Source: Bin5 sp965232575
GTDB taxonomy: Bacteria > Chloroflexota > Anaerolineae > Caldilineales > Caldilineaceae
Length of the DNA stretch: 64,000 bases
NCBI GenBank assembly: GCA_965232575.1
Contig: CBDDPZ010000008.1
Span: 930,001 to 994,000 of the forward strand
Direction: 5' to 3'
The translations under genes and the position numbers were made by a program. The notes beneath the pieces are model-generated. The model saw only the letters and a list, made by a program, of their open reading frames with translations. It did no database searches and was not told where the DNA came from. Shown here piece after piece: positions 27,841-40,141 of this stretch (position 1 is the stretch's first letter; every line of letters starts with the position of its first letter).

Positions 27841-29460
27841 ATGGCCGAAATCATTCGTGAAACTATACGGCAGTTGGCAGCACGGCCCGTAGCTTTCTCG
27901 GTCGAGGATGTTGTCAGTTTGGCAGGTCTGGAAGGATTGGAAGGCACTGTCGAAAAGTCCTTGAGAGAGCAGTGCACTAAAGGAACCATCATTTGCCTGG
28001 AAGAAAAGAAGGATGGTACGGCATCTGCTAGTCGGATCCTGGATCGTATCGATCCGGAGACAGGGGAAGTTCACAGCTGTGAAGAGCAGGAGAGTACTTA
28101 CGTCAGTGTTCACTACCTAGGCGTACGCGTTGCCGAGAGGTGGTGGGTCAATCGAATGTTAAGGTGGTCCACAGCAGAGGTAGAATACACAAGCCACTCC
28201 CAACTTGCTAGCGCCATGGCTTTAGCATTCAATTGTAGTGGGTGGAAAGCACCTCCACCAGACATGCTTGCTGTAGGTCGCCGATGGGCTATGGTTGCTG
28301 ATGGTTGTGTCCCGGGTACACTCGTGTTTCCTTGGGCAACAGTCTTGAGAGTAAATCCCCAATTCATCGAGCCATTTCGATTGCTTTTCTCCTCTGATCT
28401 GAATGATTTGTCAATTGAAGATATGGGAACGGCCTTTGACCAGTTTCTAGACGATCTACCCGCTCGAGAGGCTACGATTGTTCGAGCACGTTTTCATTTA
28501 GACTCTAACCTTCCAGAAACGCTAGAGGAATTAGGAATGCTCTTTGGTATTACCAGGGAGAGAGTCCGCCAGCTTGAGGCGAAAGCCCTGCGCGCAGAAG
28601 CACTCAAGGCTCCCTTATGGTTGAGATTCGCTGCAGATTTTGTGCAGTCCGGTGGGTCGCTATTAATTCGGAGCCAAATCTCTATGAGCCTACTGCGGAT
28701 GCTGGTCGGAGTATGGAATTTCAAATCGATTGAAGTCATTCCTTTGGAGGTCAGTCTGATTGCGATCGATTATGATGTTGCTGATTATATTAGTAGCGTA
28801 AGAAACATTGATGACTTGTGGGACTCGGGTAGCAAACAGGACTTCCATTCCGTAGATGCTTTGCCGGGATTCCTGACTCGTGCCGACAGAATCCAATTGG
28901 GTGAAGCAGAACAACAGTTGCGTACTGGGCAAGTTACAAAGTCAAAGCAACGCATGCTCGTGCATGCGTTGCGCTCTTTAGGCCGTGCCGCCCACTACAC
29001 GGAGATTGCGGAGGAATGCAACCGGCTATTTCCTGATGAGGAAAGACCGATAATCAATTGGCATGCCGCACTCTCTTTGTATTCTCAGCCGGAGCGAGAA
29101 GATTCCGGTATCGTGTGGATCGGAAGAAAAGGAATGTATGGTTTGCAAGAACACGGTTATTCTCGACCTGATGCGAGTCTGTTTGATGAAGTTTCGCGTA
29201 TTGTCAATACAACTTTCGAGAGAACGCAACGACCAGTATCAGTTGAAGTGGTCATAACCGAACTGAGCAAGAAACGCCGAGAACTAAGCCGCCAAAGCGT
29301 TACGATGGCACTTTCCTTTAACGACGAGTTACTACCTGTAAGTGATGGCAAATATGTGCCAAAGAAGGATAACTCCAGAAGGTCAGGCGATTCCCCTCAC
29401 CTGGAATATGACATTGGTGCCGCGTTCCAAGCTTTCTCCTTCGAGGATGAAGAGAGTTAA
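27841..29460 (+). CDS. Sigma-70-region-4-like plus HARE-HTH DNA-binding protein
   Basis: About 539 residues. Near residues 200-250, LPETLEELGMLFGITRERVRQLEAKALRA is a classic sigma-70 region 4 helix-turn-helix. Near residues 375-440, MLVHALRSLGRAAHYTEIAEECNRLFP through GRKGMYGLQEHG resembles the HARE-HTH domain, known from RNA polymerase delta, ASXL proteins and restriction endonucleases. No region 2 is seen, so it is probably not a working sigma factor. The start has GAGGA ten bases upstream and follows the previous stop by two bases. With the GHKL ATPase it forms a three-gene operon. Inferred role: DNA or promoter recognition coupled to the ATPase. Confidence 0.8.
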   Translation: MAEIIRETIRQLAARPVAFSVEDVVSLAGLEGLEGTVEKSLREQCTKGTIICLEEKKDGTASASRILDRIDPETGEVHSCEEQESTYVSVHYLGVRVAERWWVNRMLRWSTAEVEYTSHSQLASAMALAFNCSGWKAPPPDMLAVGRRWAMVADGCVPGTLVFPWATVLRVNPQFIEPFRLLFSSDLNDLSIEDMGTAFDQFLDDLPAREATIVRARFHLDSNLPETLEELGMLFGITRERVRQLEAKALRAEALKAPLWLRFAADFVQSGGSLLIRSQISMSLLRMLVGVWNFKSIEVIPLEVSLIAIDYDVADYISSVRNIDDLWDSGSKQDFHSVDALPGFLTRADRIQLGEAEQQLRTGQVTKSKQRMLVHALRSLGRAAHYTEIAEECNRLFPDEERPIINWHAALSLYSQPEREDSGIVWIGRKGMYGLQEHGYSRPDASLFDEVSRIVNTTFERTQRPVSVEVVITELSKKRRELSRQSVTMALSFNDELLPVSDGKYVPKKDNSRRSGDSPHLEYDIGAAFQAFSFEDEES

Positions 29461-29758
29461 GTAACAGTTGGTCTAGCCAAGATATATTTGCTTCCATGCA
29501 CAGCGAGATATAGGTTTCCCAGAGCTTTTCTCTTTAGTACACTTTCCCTTCTTAGCCGAGACGTCAAGCATTTCCCTCTAAGACAGATCCCCTTGCCATC
29601 GCTGAGAATGTCAACCTATACCGCCCCAAAGGGAACCTCCTTTGATTCCACAGCAGTTCCCGCAAACTGCGTCCAGGAATTGTGGGCAATATGACCAGTA
29701 TCCCGTGATGCAGAAGTACTTGGTCCTAGTAGGTACGGAGCCTCTAGAACAAAACCCC
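29461..29758. other. Gene-free right edge of the second island
   Basis: No gene, repeat or RNA is seen. The sequence is AT-rich like the island, and GC-rich sequence resumes at about 29760, where the 2-hydroxyacid dehydrogenase gene ends. No attachment-site duplication was found by eye. Confidence 0.5.
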
Positions 29759-30901
29759 TTATACAACTTGGTTGTGGAGTTCAGTCTCGCCTCGCCAGAG
29801 CCGTTCCAGGTTCTCGAGCAGAATGTCGATCAGGTTTTCTTCGTACATGCGGGTTTCGCCGCCGGTGTGCGGGGTGATGAGGACGTTTTCGAGGTCCCAG
29901 AAGGGTGAATCCTGCGGCAGGGGCTCGTTCCAGAAGTGATCGATGCCAGCGCCGGCGATGGCGCCGGACTGAAGGGCTGCCAGCATGGCCGGTTCGTCGA
30001 CGCAGCCGCCGCGAGCGACGTTGATCAGATAGGCGCTCTCTTTCATCTGCGTGAAGGCCGCGGCGTCGATCATCTTCTCAGTGGCCGGTGTCAGCGGACA
30101 GGTGAGGGCGACGAAATCGGCCTGCGGCAGGAGGGCGGGCAGTTCCTCCGGCGGGTGGACTGTTTGACGCTTCCTATTTGACGCTTCCGCCCTTCCTGGG
30201 ATCACGGGCGTCTCGCCCGCATGCTGTTGTCGGGCGTCAGCGCAAACTCCTCGTTTTTTGCCGTTGCCGTTTCCGCCGGGCGTCAGCGCAAAATCGGCGG
30301 GTCCGGCGGCGGTGGCCGGGTTGCGCTTTGTGGCCAGCACGCGCATGTCGAAGGCTCTGGCCAGCTTGGCCAGACGCGAGCCGATCTTCCCCAGGCCGAT
30401 TATGAGCAGGGTCTTGCCGCCCAGTTCGTCTTCGCGCAGGGACAGGTCGCCGATCATGCCGCGCCAGAGATGGCGTTGCTGGCGATCGCGGCCGGTGTGG
30501 ATGTGGCGGGTGAAGGCCAGAATCAGGGCCATGGCATGTTCGCTGACCGCGTTGCTGTTGACGCCGCTGGCGGTAGCCAGGCGGATGCTCCGGCGCCGCA
30601 GCGCGTCCAGGTCGAACTGGTCGACGCCGGCGCCGATCGACTGGATGAAACGCAGGCGGGGCGCGGCGTTCAGGAGTTCGTTTTGCCAGAAACCGGAAAC
30701 CAGCAGCACATCGGCCTCGGGCAGGCGGGCGGTCAGGTCGTCAGGTGTCCAGACCTGAAAGTTTTGGATACGCTGCTGCCCGGCAGGGGCGCTGCTGCCC
30801 AGGTCCGCCTGGCGGCGGGCAAAGATCGCCTCCAGTTGATAGGCTACGTGGGCAAAGCAGATGGTCAGATCTTCGGGCGCGGGAAAGGGCTGGGTCGTCA
30901 T
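29759..30901 (-). CDS. D-isomer-specific 2-hydroxyacid dehydrogenase with an in-frame nested repeat
   Basis: About 380 residues. The Rossmann loop GKTLLIIGLGKIGSRLAKLA near residue 170, NVARGGCVDEPAM and the catalytic His in ITPHTGGETRMYEENL identify an NAD(P)-dependent 2-hydroxyacid dehydrogenase. Start at 30901 (MTTQPFPAPED) has GGAG seven bases upstream; the longer frame lacks support. Residues ~204-246, just after the cofactor-binding beta-alpha-beta unit, are encoded by a 130-bp nested B element read in frame (FALTPGGNGNGKKRG, VCADARQQHAGETPV). Whether the enzyme still works is unknown. Substrate not deducible. Confidence 0.88.
   Translation of the reverse strand: MTTQPFPAPEDLTICFAHVAYQLEAIFARRQADLGSSAPAGQQRIQNFQVWTPDDLTARLPEADVLLVSGFWQNELLNAAPRLRFIQSIGAGVDQFDLDALRRRSIRLATASGVNSNAVSEHAMALILAFTRHIHTGRDRQQRHLWRGMIGDLSLREDELGGKTLLIIGLGKIGSRLAKLARAFDMRVLATKRNPATAAGPADFALTPGGNGNGKKRGVCADARQQHAGETPVIPGRAEASNRKRQTVHPPEELPALLPQADFVALTCPLTPATEKMIDAAAFTQMKESAYLINVARGGCVDEPAMLAALQSGAIAGAGIDHFWNEPLPQDSPFWDLENVLITPHTGGETRMYEENLIDILLENLERLWRGETELHNQVV
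30163..30292 (+). repeat. Nested B/D element (outer 130 bp, inner 70 bp at 30177-30246) inside a dehydrogenase gene
   Basis: The outer unit begins TTTGACGCTTCC and ends CCGGGCGTCAGCGCAAA. A complete 70-bp B element, preceded by TA, interrupts it 14 bases in. The whole block keeps the reading frame of the minus-strand gene. Confidence 0.9.
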
Positions 30902-31125
30902 TGGACTGCTCCGTTGCGGATGCGCGGCGGGCTGTTTGCGATAAGGCGTGCAGGCACTGTATAGCACGGGCGCCCGCGATCGTGCAATGCGGAGGGACAT
31001 TCAACTGGATTCGAGTTGCTTGACGCCTAGCGTGATCGTCGTTAGGCTATATTGCCTGTAAAACGCACCCAAATCGGGGAGCGGCAGCGCAGGCAATACC
31101 CATCCATCCATGCCGGAGGCCCAAA

Positions 31126-31872
31126 ATGAGTCAGTTTGTCGCCGATTTCGAATCCTATATGACGGATGAATTTGCCGGTAAGCCCTACGGAACGACCGGT
31201 CTGCTCGCCAATGCGGACGAGGCCGGTATCGACGTGAGCGTGGTCTTCCAGGGCAGTGTGCCGGCCGATCCCCGCCCGGGCAACGCCGCGGTGCTGGACG
31301 CGGTCGAGGGCGAACCGCGCATCCTGCCCGGCTGTCTGGTCAACCCAACGATGGGGCCGGATGCACTGGCAGACTTGGAAAGCTGTGTGCGGCGCGGCGC
31401 GCGCACGGTGAAGCTGATGGCGGCCGGCCACCGCTACCGCCTGGACAGCCCTGCGGTGGATCCGGTGATGGACCTGGCGCGCTCGCTCGGCATCACGGCA
31501 ACGATCCACTCCGGCTCCCATCTGAGCGGCTGCGCGCCGGAGTACATCGCCCACATCGCCAGGAACCATCCCCAGGTCACGATCATCATGGATCACATGG
31601 GCTATCGGGAGTGGGTGAGGTCGGCGGTGCAGGCGGCGCAGGAGAACGCCAACATTTATCTGGGCACGACGTTGATCGCCGCGGCCGAGCCGTACACGAT
31701 TTCAGAGATCGTGGAGAGCGGGGAGTTGGGCGCGGACCGGATCGTTTTCGGCTCCAATGCGCCGGGGGGCATCGCTGTGCACGGGGTCAACGGCATCCGG
31801 ATGGCTGGCTTCTCGCCGGAGGATGAGGCGCTGGTGCTGGGTGAAAACATGCGCGCCATCTACGATTTGTAG
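31126..31872 (+). CDS. Amidohydrolase-fold protein lacking key metal ligands
   Basis: A 248-residue TIM-barrel protein of the amidohydrolase-2 (COG2159) type. PGCLVNPTMGPDALADLE, GARTVKLM, TIHSGSHLSG, TIIMDHMGYREW and DRIVFGSNAPGG align in order with that family. However, the usual N-terminal HxH metal site is absent, and the catalytic Asp of the FGSD(Y/A)P motif is Asn. GGAGG lies upstream of the ATG, so this start is good. It may be a truncated, inactive or metal-independent member. It stands alone between divergent genes. Confidence 0.72.
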   Translation: MSQFVADFESYMTDEFAGKPYGTTGLLANADEAGIDVSVVFQGSVPADPRPGNAAVLDAVEGEPRILPGCLVNPTMGPDALADLESCVRRGARTVKLMAAGHRYRLDSPAVDPVMDLARSLGITATIHSGSHLSGCAPEYIAHIARNHPQVTIIMDHMGYREWVRSAVQAAQENANIYLGTTLIAAAEPYTISEIVESGELGADRIVFGSNAPGGIAVHGVNGIRMAGFSPEDEALVLGENMRAIYDL

Positions 31873-31951
31873 GGCAGGCGAGGAGAGAGAAACACCTTTA
31901 TTGACTCGCTCGGGGTCGCGAGTGTGGTGTGGCAGAGCCGTTACTTATCTC

Positions 31952-32512
31952 CTACAGGCGGGGCAGGGTGATGCCGGACTGTTTCTGGTATTTGCCGTTG
32001 CGGTCGGCGTAGGAGATTTCCGGCGCTTCGCCTTCGAAAAAGAGCACCTGGGCGATGCCTTCACCGGCGTAGATGCGGGCCGGCAGGGGGGTGGTGTTGC
32101 TGATCTCGATCGTGACATATCCCTCCCACTCGGGCTCAAAGGGTGTCACGTTGACGATAATGCCACAGCGGGCGTAGGTCGATTTGCCTACGCAGATCGC
32201 CAGCACGTTGCGCGGGATGCGAAAATATTCGATTGTGCGGGCCAGCGCAAAGCTGTTGGGAGGGATAATGCAGTCGTCGCCGTGATAGCTCTGCAGGGCC
32301 CGTTCATCGACCGCTTTGGGGTCGATAACGGTGAGCTCGCCGGTGGCGGGCGTAAAGATGCGGAAGTCTTTTGCCACGCGGATGTCATAGCCGAAGCTGC
32401 TGAGGCCGTAGGAGACCACCCCCTCGCGTACCTGTCTTTCCTCGAACGGCTCGATCATGCCGCACTCTTGGGCCTGCTGGCGGATCCAGTGGTCGGGTTT
32501 AATGGATAGCAT
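31952..32512 (-). CDS. dcd: dCTP deaminase
   Basis: A 186-residue trimeric-dUTPase-fold enzyme that makes dUTP from dCTP for thymidylate synthesis. SSFGYDIRVAKDFRIF, the catalytic block GKSTYARCGIIVNVTPFEP, EGYVTIEISNTTPLPARIYAGEGIAQVLFF and the lid end YADRNGKYQKQSGITLPR are typical. Length is normal. It stands alone between the amidohydrolase-like gene and the YhhQ transporter. Confidence 0.95.
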   Translation of the reverse strand: MLSIKPDHWIRQQAQECGMIEPFEERQVREGVVSYGLSSFGYDIRVAKDFRIFTPATGELTVIDPKAVDERALQSYHGDDCIIPPNSFALARTIEYFRIPRNVLAICVGKSTYARCGIIVNVTPFEPEWEGYVTIEISNTTPLPARIYAGEGIAQVLFFEGEAPEISYADRNGKYQKQSGITLPRL

Positions 32513-32663
32513 GTTCAGAACTCTGCGGTTCTTGGCGCGCGGACTGCTTCGCTTTGGCTGAATTGGTGGGGCGCGGCGGCTGGGAGGATTGAGCAGACAG
32601 GCCGATGACCCAAACTAGTATACCATGTACGCGAAACACTGCGTTTCTATATACTGGCAGGTG

Positions 32664-33362
32664 CTATTCATCTGCTTCTCGCGCCCAATTCCGGTCCGGC
32701 GTCAGGTAAATTAACGGCATACTGACCAGCGTCACCCCATACTTCACCGCCAGATTGAACACAAAGATCTCCCAGGCGACCGCCCAGGAGTCGACGAGTT
32801 GCGCGCCGAGGAAGGCGAATGGCGAGAACGCGATCAGGACGAAGAGCAGGTTGTCGATGGGCACGCTGACGGAGTTGCTGACCAGTACGCGCAGCCACTG
32901 GAAACGGACGGTGACGCGGCTGACGAAAAGGTGATAGATCTCGGTGTCGACCAGTTCGCTGACCAGCTCGGCGATGATGGAGGCGCAGACGATACGCCAC
33001 AGCGGCGCGAAGATGGCGCTGAACTCGGCGCCGCCGAATGATTCGGGATCGCTGGGCACGGCGGCCGACCACATCAGATAGAGCACCATTCCCAGGTTGA
33101 TGACCGCGGCGGCGACGATGAGCACCTGGGCGTTGCGCTTGCCGAGCGTCTTGTGGACCAGGTCCCGCAGCGTGAAGGTTACCGGATAGACGAAGGTGCC
33201 CATGTCGACGGCTAGGCCGGCCACGACGCCGATCTTCAGGCTGGCGATGTCAGCCATCATCTGCGCGGCGATGTAGGCCGCCACGACGACCACCGCCATC
33301 CCCGACAGCACGGACGCGCCTTGATGGAGGCGCGTTTGTTTTGGTGAGGCGCGATCTGTCAC
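32664..33362 (-). CDS. Queuosine-precursor transporter, YhhQ/QPTR family
   Basis: A 232-residue integral membrane protein with about six spans. MVVVVAAYIAAQMMADIASLKI-like first span, the VDMGTFVYPVTFTLRDLVHKTLGKR block, SIIAELVSELVDTEIYHLF and NSVSVPIDNLLFVLIAF are family signatures (the charged E/D residues in spans are typical). It probably imports 7-cyano- or 7-aminomethyl-deazaguanine. Translation starts at GTG with GGAG eight bases upstream. Confidence 0.9.
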   Translation of the reverse strand: MTDRASPKQTRLHQGASVLSGMAVVVVAAYIAAQMMADIASLKIGVVAGLAVDMGTFVYPVTFTLRDLVHKTLGKRNAQVLIVAAAVINLGMVLYLMWSAAVPSDPESFGGAEFSAIFAPLWRIVCASIIAELVSELVDTEIYHLFVSRVTVRFQWLRVLVSNSVSVPIDNLLFVLIAFSPFAFLGAQLVDSWAVAWEIFVFNLAVKYGVTLVSMPLIYLTPDRNWAREADE

Positions 33363-33543
33363 GTTACAATCTCCCTATGTTTTGGTAAGGCGGGAACTTC
33401 GACCGCCGACTATGTTTTGACAATGCGCTGCCGCTGCCTCCTGTAAAGACGAACTGTCTGGTAGAGGCAAGCACCTATTTTAGCACGCAGCTGCGCTATC
33501 CACAGGACAGGGCGGCCAACAAGCGAACGCAAGGGTTCAACCT

Positions 33544-37000
<3,457 letters not shown>

Positions 37001-37002
<2 letters not shown>

Positions 37003-37033
37003 GGGTCAGGGGGGTTCCTCGCCCCTCGCCCCT
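37001..37033. repeat. F-type palindromic unit after carB
   Basis: AGGGGTCAGGGG ... CCCCTCGCCCCT hairpin beginning at the carB stop codon; it may act as a transcription end structure although no T-run follows. Confidence 0.65.
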
Positions 37034-37037
37034 CTGC

Positions 37038-37095
37038 TAAATGTTTTTGCGCGCTATGTGGTGTGTTCGCTTTCTCTTATCTGCAAAAACATTTA
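37038..37095. repeat. E element, 58 bp, copy 2
   Basis: TAAATGTTTTTGCGCGC ... CTGCAAAAACATTTA; ends identical to copy 1, interior diverged. Confidence 0.92.
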
Positions 37096-37155
37096 CATCT
37101 CTGGTCGCCCTTTCCCTAATATTCCCCGTGTTTCCTTGCCACCTACCCGCGAAAT

Positions 37156-37184
37156 TTGACATCCCCCACGGCCTCTGCTATATT
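37156..37184 (+). promoter_or_regulatory. Sigma-70-type promoter of the lysC-hom-asd operon
   Basis: TTGACA at 37156-37161, a 17-base spacer and TATATT at 37179-37184. Transcription would start near 37191, about 20 bases before the riboswitch. Confidence 0.8.
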
Positions 37185-37211
37185 TTCCCGCACTACAATT
37201 GAATAGCTGAA

Positions 37212-37333
37212 CTCTTATCCAGAGAGGCGGAGGGACCGGCCCTGTGAAGCCTCGGCAACCCGGTATCGGAAGATGAAAGGTCTTCTGTGACGTAGGTGCC
37301 AATTCCGGCAGATACATTCTGGAAGATGAGAGG
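37212..37333 (+). ncRNA. SAM-I (S-box) riboswitch
   Basis: The P1 strands CTCTTATC (37212-37219) and GATGAGAG (37325-37332) pair. Between them lie AGAGAGGCGGAGGGA, the conserved GCCCTGTGAAGCCTCGGCAACC core, and GGTGCCAATTCC. The 3' side, AGATGAGAGG (37324-37333), can instead pair with CCTCTCGTCT (37352-37361) as an antiterminator. SAM binding should stabilise P1, free the terminator hairpin and turn the operon off. It controls lysC, hom and asd, the common aspartate pathway toward methionine. Confidence 0.95.
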
Positions 37334-37350
37334 CAGTAAGATAGTTGGCT

Positions 37351-37384
37351 ACCTCTCGTCTGCACGGCGCGAGGTATTTTTTTA
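37351..37384 (+). terminator. Riboswitch-controlled intrinsic terminator
   Basis: ACCTCTCG and CGCGAGGT pair with one mismatch around a nine-base loop, followed by TATTTTTTTAC. Its left arm is the sequence also used by the antiterminator. Confidence 0.85.
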
Positions 37385-37420
37385 CTTTGTACTTTTTCCT
37401 GTAGAGCGAGTTGAACACGT

Positions 37421-38917
37421 ATGATCGTAATGAAATTTGGCGGGACGTCGGTCGGTACAACCGAATCTATCGGCAGCACAGCAAAGATAGTGGCTGCAGC
37501 TGTCGAAAAGCAGACCCAGAGCGCCGGCTTTGCGCTGAGCCGACGCCATCTGCCGGCCCTTGGCGAAGCGCAAATCACAGAGGAGCGCCCGGAGAACCCC
37601 GGTGTACTGGTCGTCGTCAGCGCGATGGGCGGGGTGACCAACACACTGATCGACGCTGCGCAGGCGGCCGCGGCCGGCGACGAGACCCCCTACCGCGATG
37701 CCCGCAGCCAGCTGCTGGTGCGGCATCAGGTGGTGGCCGGGCAACTGATCGAGGACGGGGTCGAGCGCGCCGGGTTGGGCAGGCTGTTCGACAACCGCCT
37801 GCGTGAGTTCGAGCGCCTGTGTCGCAGCATCACTGTCCTCGGTGAACTTACGCAGCGGGGTCTGGATGTCGTCAGCGGGGTAGGCGAACGGCTGAGCGCG
37901 CCGCTGCTGGCGGCTGTGCTGCGGGCGAACGGCGTTAAGGCCCAGTTCGTGGACGCAGGCGAGCTGATCATCACCGACGACCAGTTCGGCAGCGCAAATC
38001 CGCTGATGGACGCCACGCCGAACCGTTGCCGGGACCGGCTGCTGCCGATGATGCAGAGCGGCGTTGTGCCGGTCGTCACCGGTTTTGTCGGCGCTACCGA
38101 AAAGGGCGTGCCCACGACGCTCGGACGCGGCGGCTCAGACTACTCTGCCGCAATTCTGGGCGCGGCACTCGATGCTGACGAGATCCAGATCTGGACGGAC
38201 GTGGACGGGGTCATGACCGCCGACCCCCGCATCGTCGAAAACGCGTGCTCGATGGAAGAGCTTTCCTACGAGGAGGTGGCCGAATTGGCTTATTACGGCG
38301 CCAAGGTATTGCACCCCAAGACCGTCACCCCGGCGGTGGAGAGCCAGATACCTCTGCGAGTTCTCAACACATTCAATCCCTCCCACCCGGGCACGCGCAT
38401 CGTCGAAAAGACGCGCCAACTGCACCATGGCGTCAAGGCGATCACCGCGGTGCGGGATCTGTGCCTGATTACGGTAGCCGGCCGCGGGATGATCGGCGTG
38501 CCCGGCATCGCCGCGCGCACGTTCGACGCAGTGGCCCGTCAGCGCGCCAATGTGCTGATGATCAGCCAGGGCAGCAGCGAGCAGAGCATCTGCTTTGTCG
38601 TGCCCGAGCCGGAGGGCGATGCGGTGATGGCGGCGCTCAAGGTCGAGTTCGCACGCGAACTGGCCCAGCATATGATCGAAGAGATCAGCATTCAGCCGGA
38701 TATCGTAATCGTAGCGGTGATCGGCGCCGGCATGAAGGGCACACCCGGCATTGCGGCTCGGGTCTTCAACGCGCTGGGCGAAAGGGACATCAACGTGATC
38801 GCCATTGCCCAGGGGTCAAGCGAGGCCAATATCAGCCTCGTCGTCCTGCAGACCGCGGCCGATGAGGCGATCCGCGCCATTCACGACACATTCGAACTTG
38901 GAAACGGAGTTGCCTGA
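37421..38917 (+). CDS. lysC: Aspartate kinase with tandem ACT domains and an in-frame palindromic element
   Basis: It phosphorylates aspartate, the first step to lysine, threonine and methionine. About 498 residues. MIVMKFGGTSVGTTESI, VVVSAMGGVTNTLID, LGRGGSDYSAAILGAAL and TDVDGVMTADPRIVE are kinase motifs. Two ACT domains follow from about residue 340 (LCLITVAGRGMIGVPGIAARTF and IVIVAVIGAGMKGTPGIAARVF). Residues 37-52 (FALSRRHLPALGEAQ) come from an A element lying between the first helix and the VVVSAMGG strand. The leader has a SAM-I riboswitch. The stop overlaps hom by one base. Confidence 0.96.
   Translation: MIVMKFGGTSVGTTESIGSTAKIVAAAVEKQTQSAGFALSRRHLPALGEAQITEERPENPGVLVVVSAMGGVTNTLIDAAQAAAAGDETPYRDARSQLLVRHQVVAGQLIEDGVERAGLGRLFDNRLREFERLCRSITVLGELTQRGLDVVSGVGERLSAPLLAAVLRANGVKAQFVDAGELIITDDQFGSANPLMDATPNRCRDRLLPMMQSGVVPVVTGFVGATEKGVPTTLGRGGSDYSAAILGAALDADEIQIWTDVDGVMTADPRIVENACSMEELSYEEVAELAYYGAKVLHPKTVTPAVESQIPLRVLNTFNPSHPGTRIVEKTRQLHHGVKAITAVRDLCLITVAGRGMIGVPGIAARTFDAVARQRANVLMISQGSSEQSICFVVPEPEGDAVMAALKVEFARELAQHMIEEISIQPDIVIVAVIGAGMKGTPGIAARVFNALGERDINVIAIAQGSSEANISLVVLQTAADEAIRAIHDTFELGNGVA
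37529..37574 (+). repeat. A element, 46 bp, in frame inside lysC
   Basis: Identical in sequence, as far as read, to the carB copy and read in the same frame (FALSRRHLPALGEAQ). Confidence 0.96.
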
Positions 38918-40029
38918 TGGACAACGTCGCTGGCATGTCTGCGGATCAGGAGAAGCCGCTCATCCTCTTCGGGCTGGGGGGCGTTGGCCGCGCCCTGCTG
39001 CGTCAGATCGGGGAACAACGGTCACATCATCGTGAGAAGTACGATCTGCGCATCCGCTTTCTGGCCCTATGCGACAGCAGCGGCGCAGTCGTTGAGCCGC
39101 AAGGGGGGGTCACGGACGAACTGCTGGACGAGATCTTGCAACACAAGGAGGAGGGGAGCGCGCTCGCGTCCCATCCGCTGGGCCAGCCCTACAAAAGCCC
39201 GGAAGCGATGGTAGACGAAATTGGCAAGCCGGGCGCGGTTGTGGTCGATTGCACCGCGTCGGATGATACGGTGGACGCCCTGTTGCTGGCATTGGAACAG
39301 GGCTGTCAGGTCGTTCTGGCGAACAAGAAGCCGTTGACCGTCGTCCAAGATGTGTATGACGGCATCAGCCGTACTTTGAGCCATGCCCGCTGGGAGACAA
39401 CGGTGGGCGCCGGTCTGCCGGTGATCGCTACACTTAACCGGCTGGTATCCAGCGGCGACGAGATTGAGCGCATCGCCGGTTCCTTCAGCGGCACGCTCGG
39501 CTACCTGATGACCGGCCTGGAAGAGGGCCGCTCCTTCAGCGAGACCGTCGCCGAGGCCTACCGCCTGGGCTATACCGAGCCGGACCCGCGCGATGATCTG
39601 GGGGGCGTCGACGTGGCCCGCAAGGCGCTAATTCTGGCGCGGGGAATCGGCTGGCATATGGAGATGGAACAGGTAGAAATCAGCGGGCTCTATCCAGAGC
39701 GGATGGCAGGCCTGAGTGTGGACGATTTTCTGTCGGAGCTGCCATCGCTGGACGAGCAGTACCGTGCGCAAGTAGCTGGCGCGGCCGCCGCCGGCAAGGT
39801 TCTGCGCTATGCCGCCACGCTTTCAGGAGGCGCCTGCAGCGTCGGCCTGACGGCAATCGCCAAGGACAGCCCGTTGGGGCGTTTGACCGGAACCGACAAC
39901 CTGGTCGAACTCTACAGCCGCTGGTACAGCCCCAACCCGCTGGTCATTCAGGGCCGCGGAGCCGGGGTGGAGGCAACCGCAGCCGGGGTACTCAGCGATA
40001 TCGTCGAACTGCATTTCTGTCGTTCATAG
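38917..40029 (+). CDS. hom: Homoserine dehydrogenase
   Basis: It reduces aspartate semialdehyde to homoserine. 370 residues, without the C-terminal ACT domain of longer forms. It has the dinucleotide loop ILFGLGGVGRALLRQI, the TASDDTVDALLLALEQGCQVVLANKKPL block, the family signature region GSFSGTLGYLMTGLEEGRSF and GYTEPDPRDDLGGVDVARKALILAR. It begins inside the lysC stop (TGATG) with GGAG nine bases upstream, so it shares the riboswitch-controlled message. Confidence 0.95.
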   Translation: MDNVAGMSADQEKPLILFGLGGVGRALLRQIGEQRSHHREKYDLRIRFLALCDSSGAVVEPQGGVTDELLDEILQHKEEGSALASHPLGQPYKSPEAMVDEIGKPGAVVVDCTASDDTVDALLLALEQGCQVVLANKKPLTVVQDVYDGISRTLSHARWETTVGAGLPVIATLNRLVSSGDEIERIAGSFSGTLGYLMTGLEEGRSFSETVAEAYRLGYTEPDPRDDLGGVDVARKALILARGIGWHMEMEQVEISGLYPERMAGLSVDDFLSELPSLDEQYRAQVAGAAAAGKVLRYAATLSGGACSVGLTAIAKDSPLGRLTGTDNLVELYSRWYSPNPLVIQGRGAGVEATAAGVLSDIVELHFCRS

Positions 40030-40141
40030 CAGGTGGTCAGTGACTGCGACGATTGGTTGAGGATGGATATGAAGAGGGGCAAATTTACAAAGACGGAGTC
40101 GTTACGAATCAGGTAGATCACTGTCAGGACAGAGGATATCG

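Noticed and set aside
33417..33447. Promoter for carB (TTGACA followed by TGTAAA)
   Set aside because: The spacer is about 19 bases and the -10 is poor, so it is not listed as a feature.
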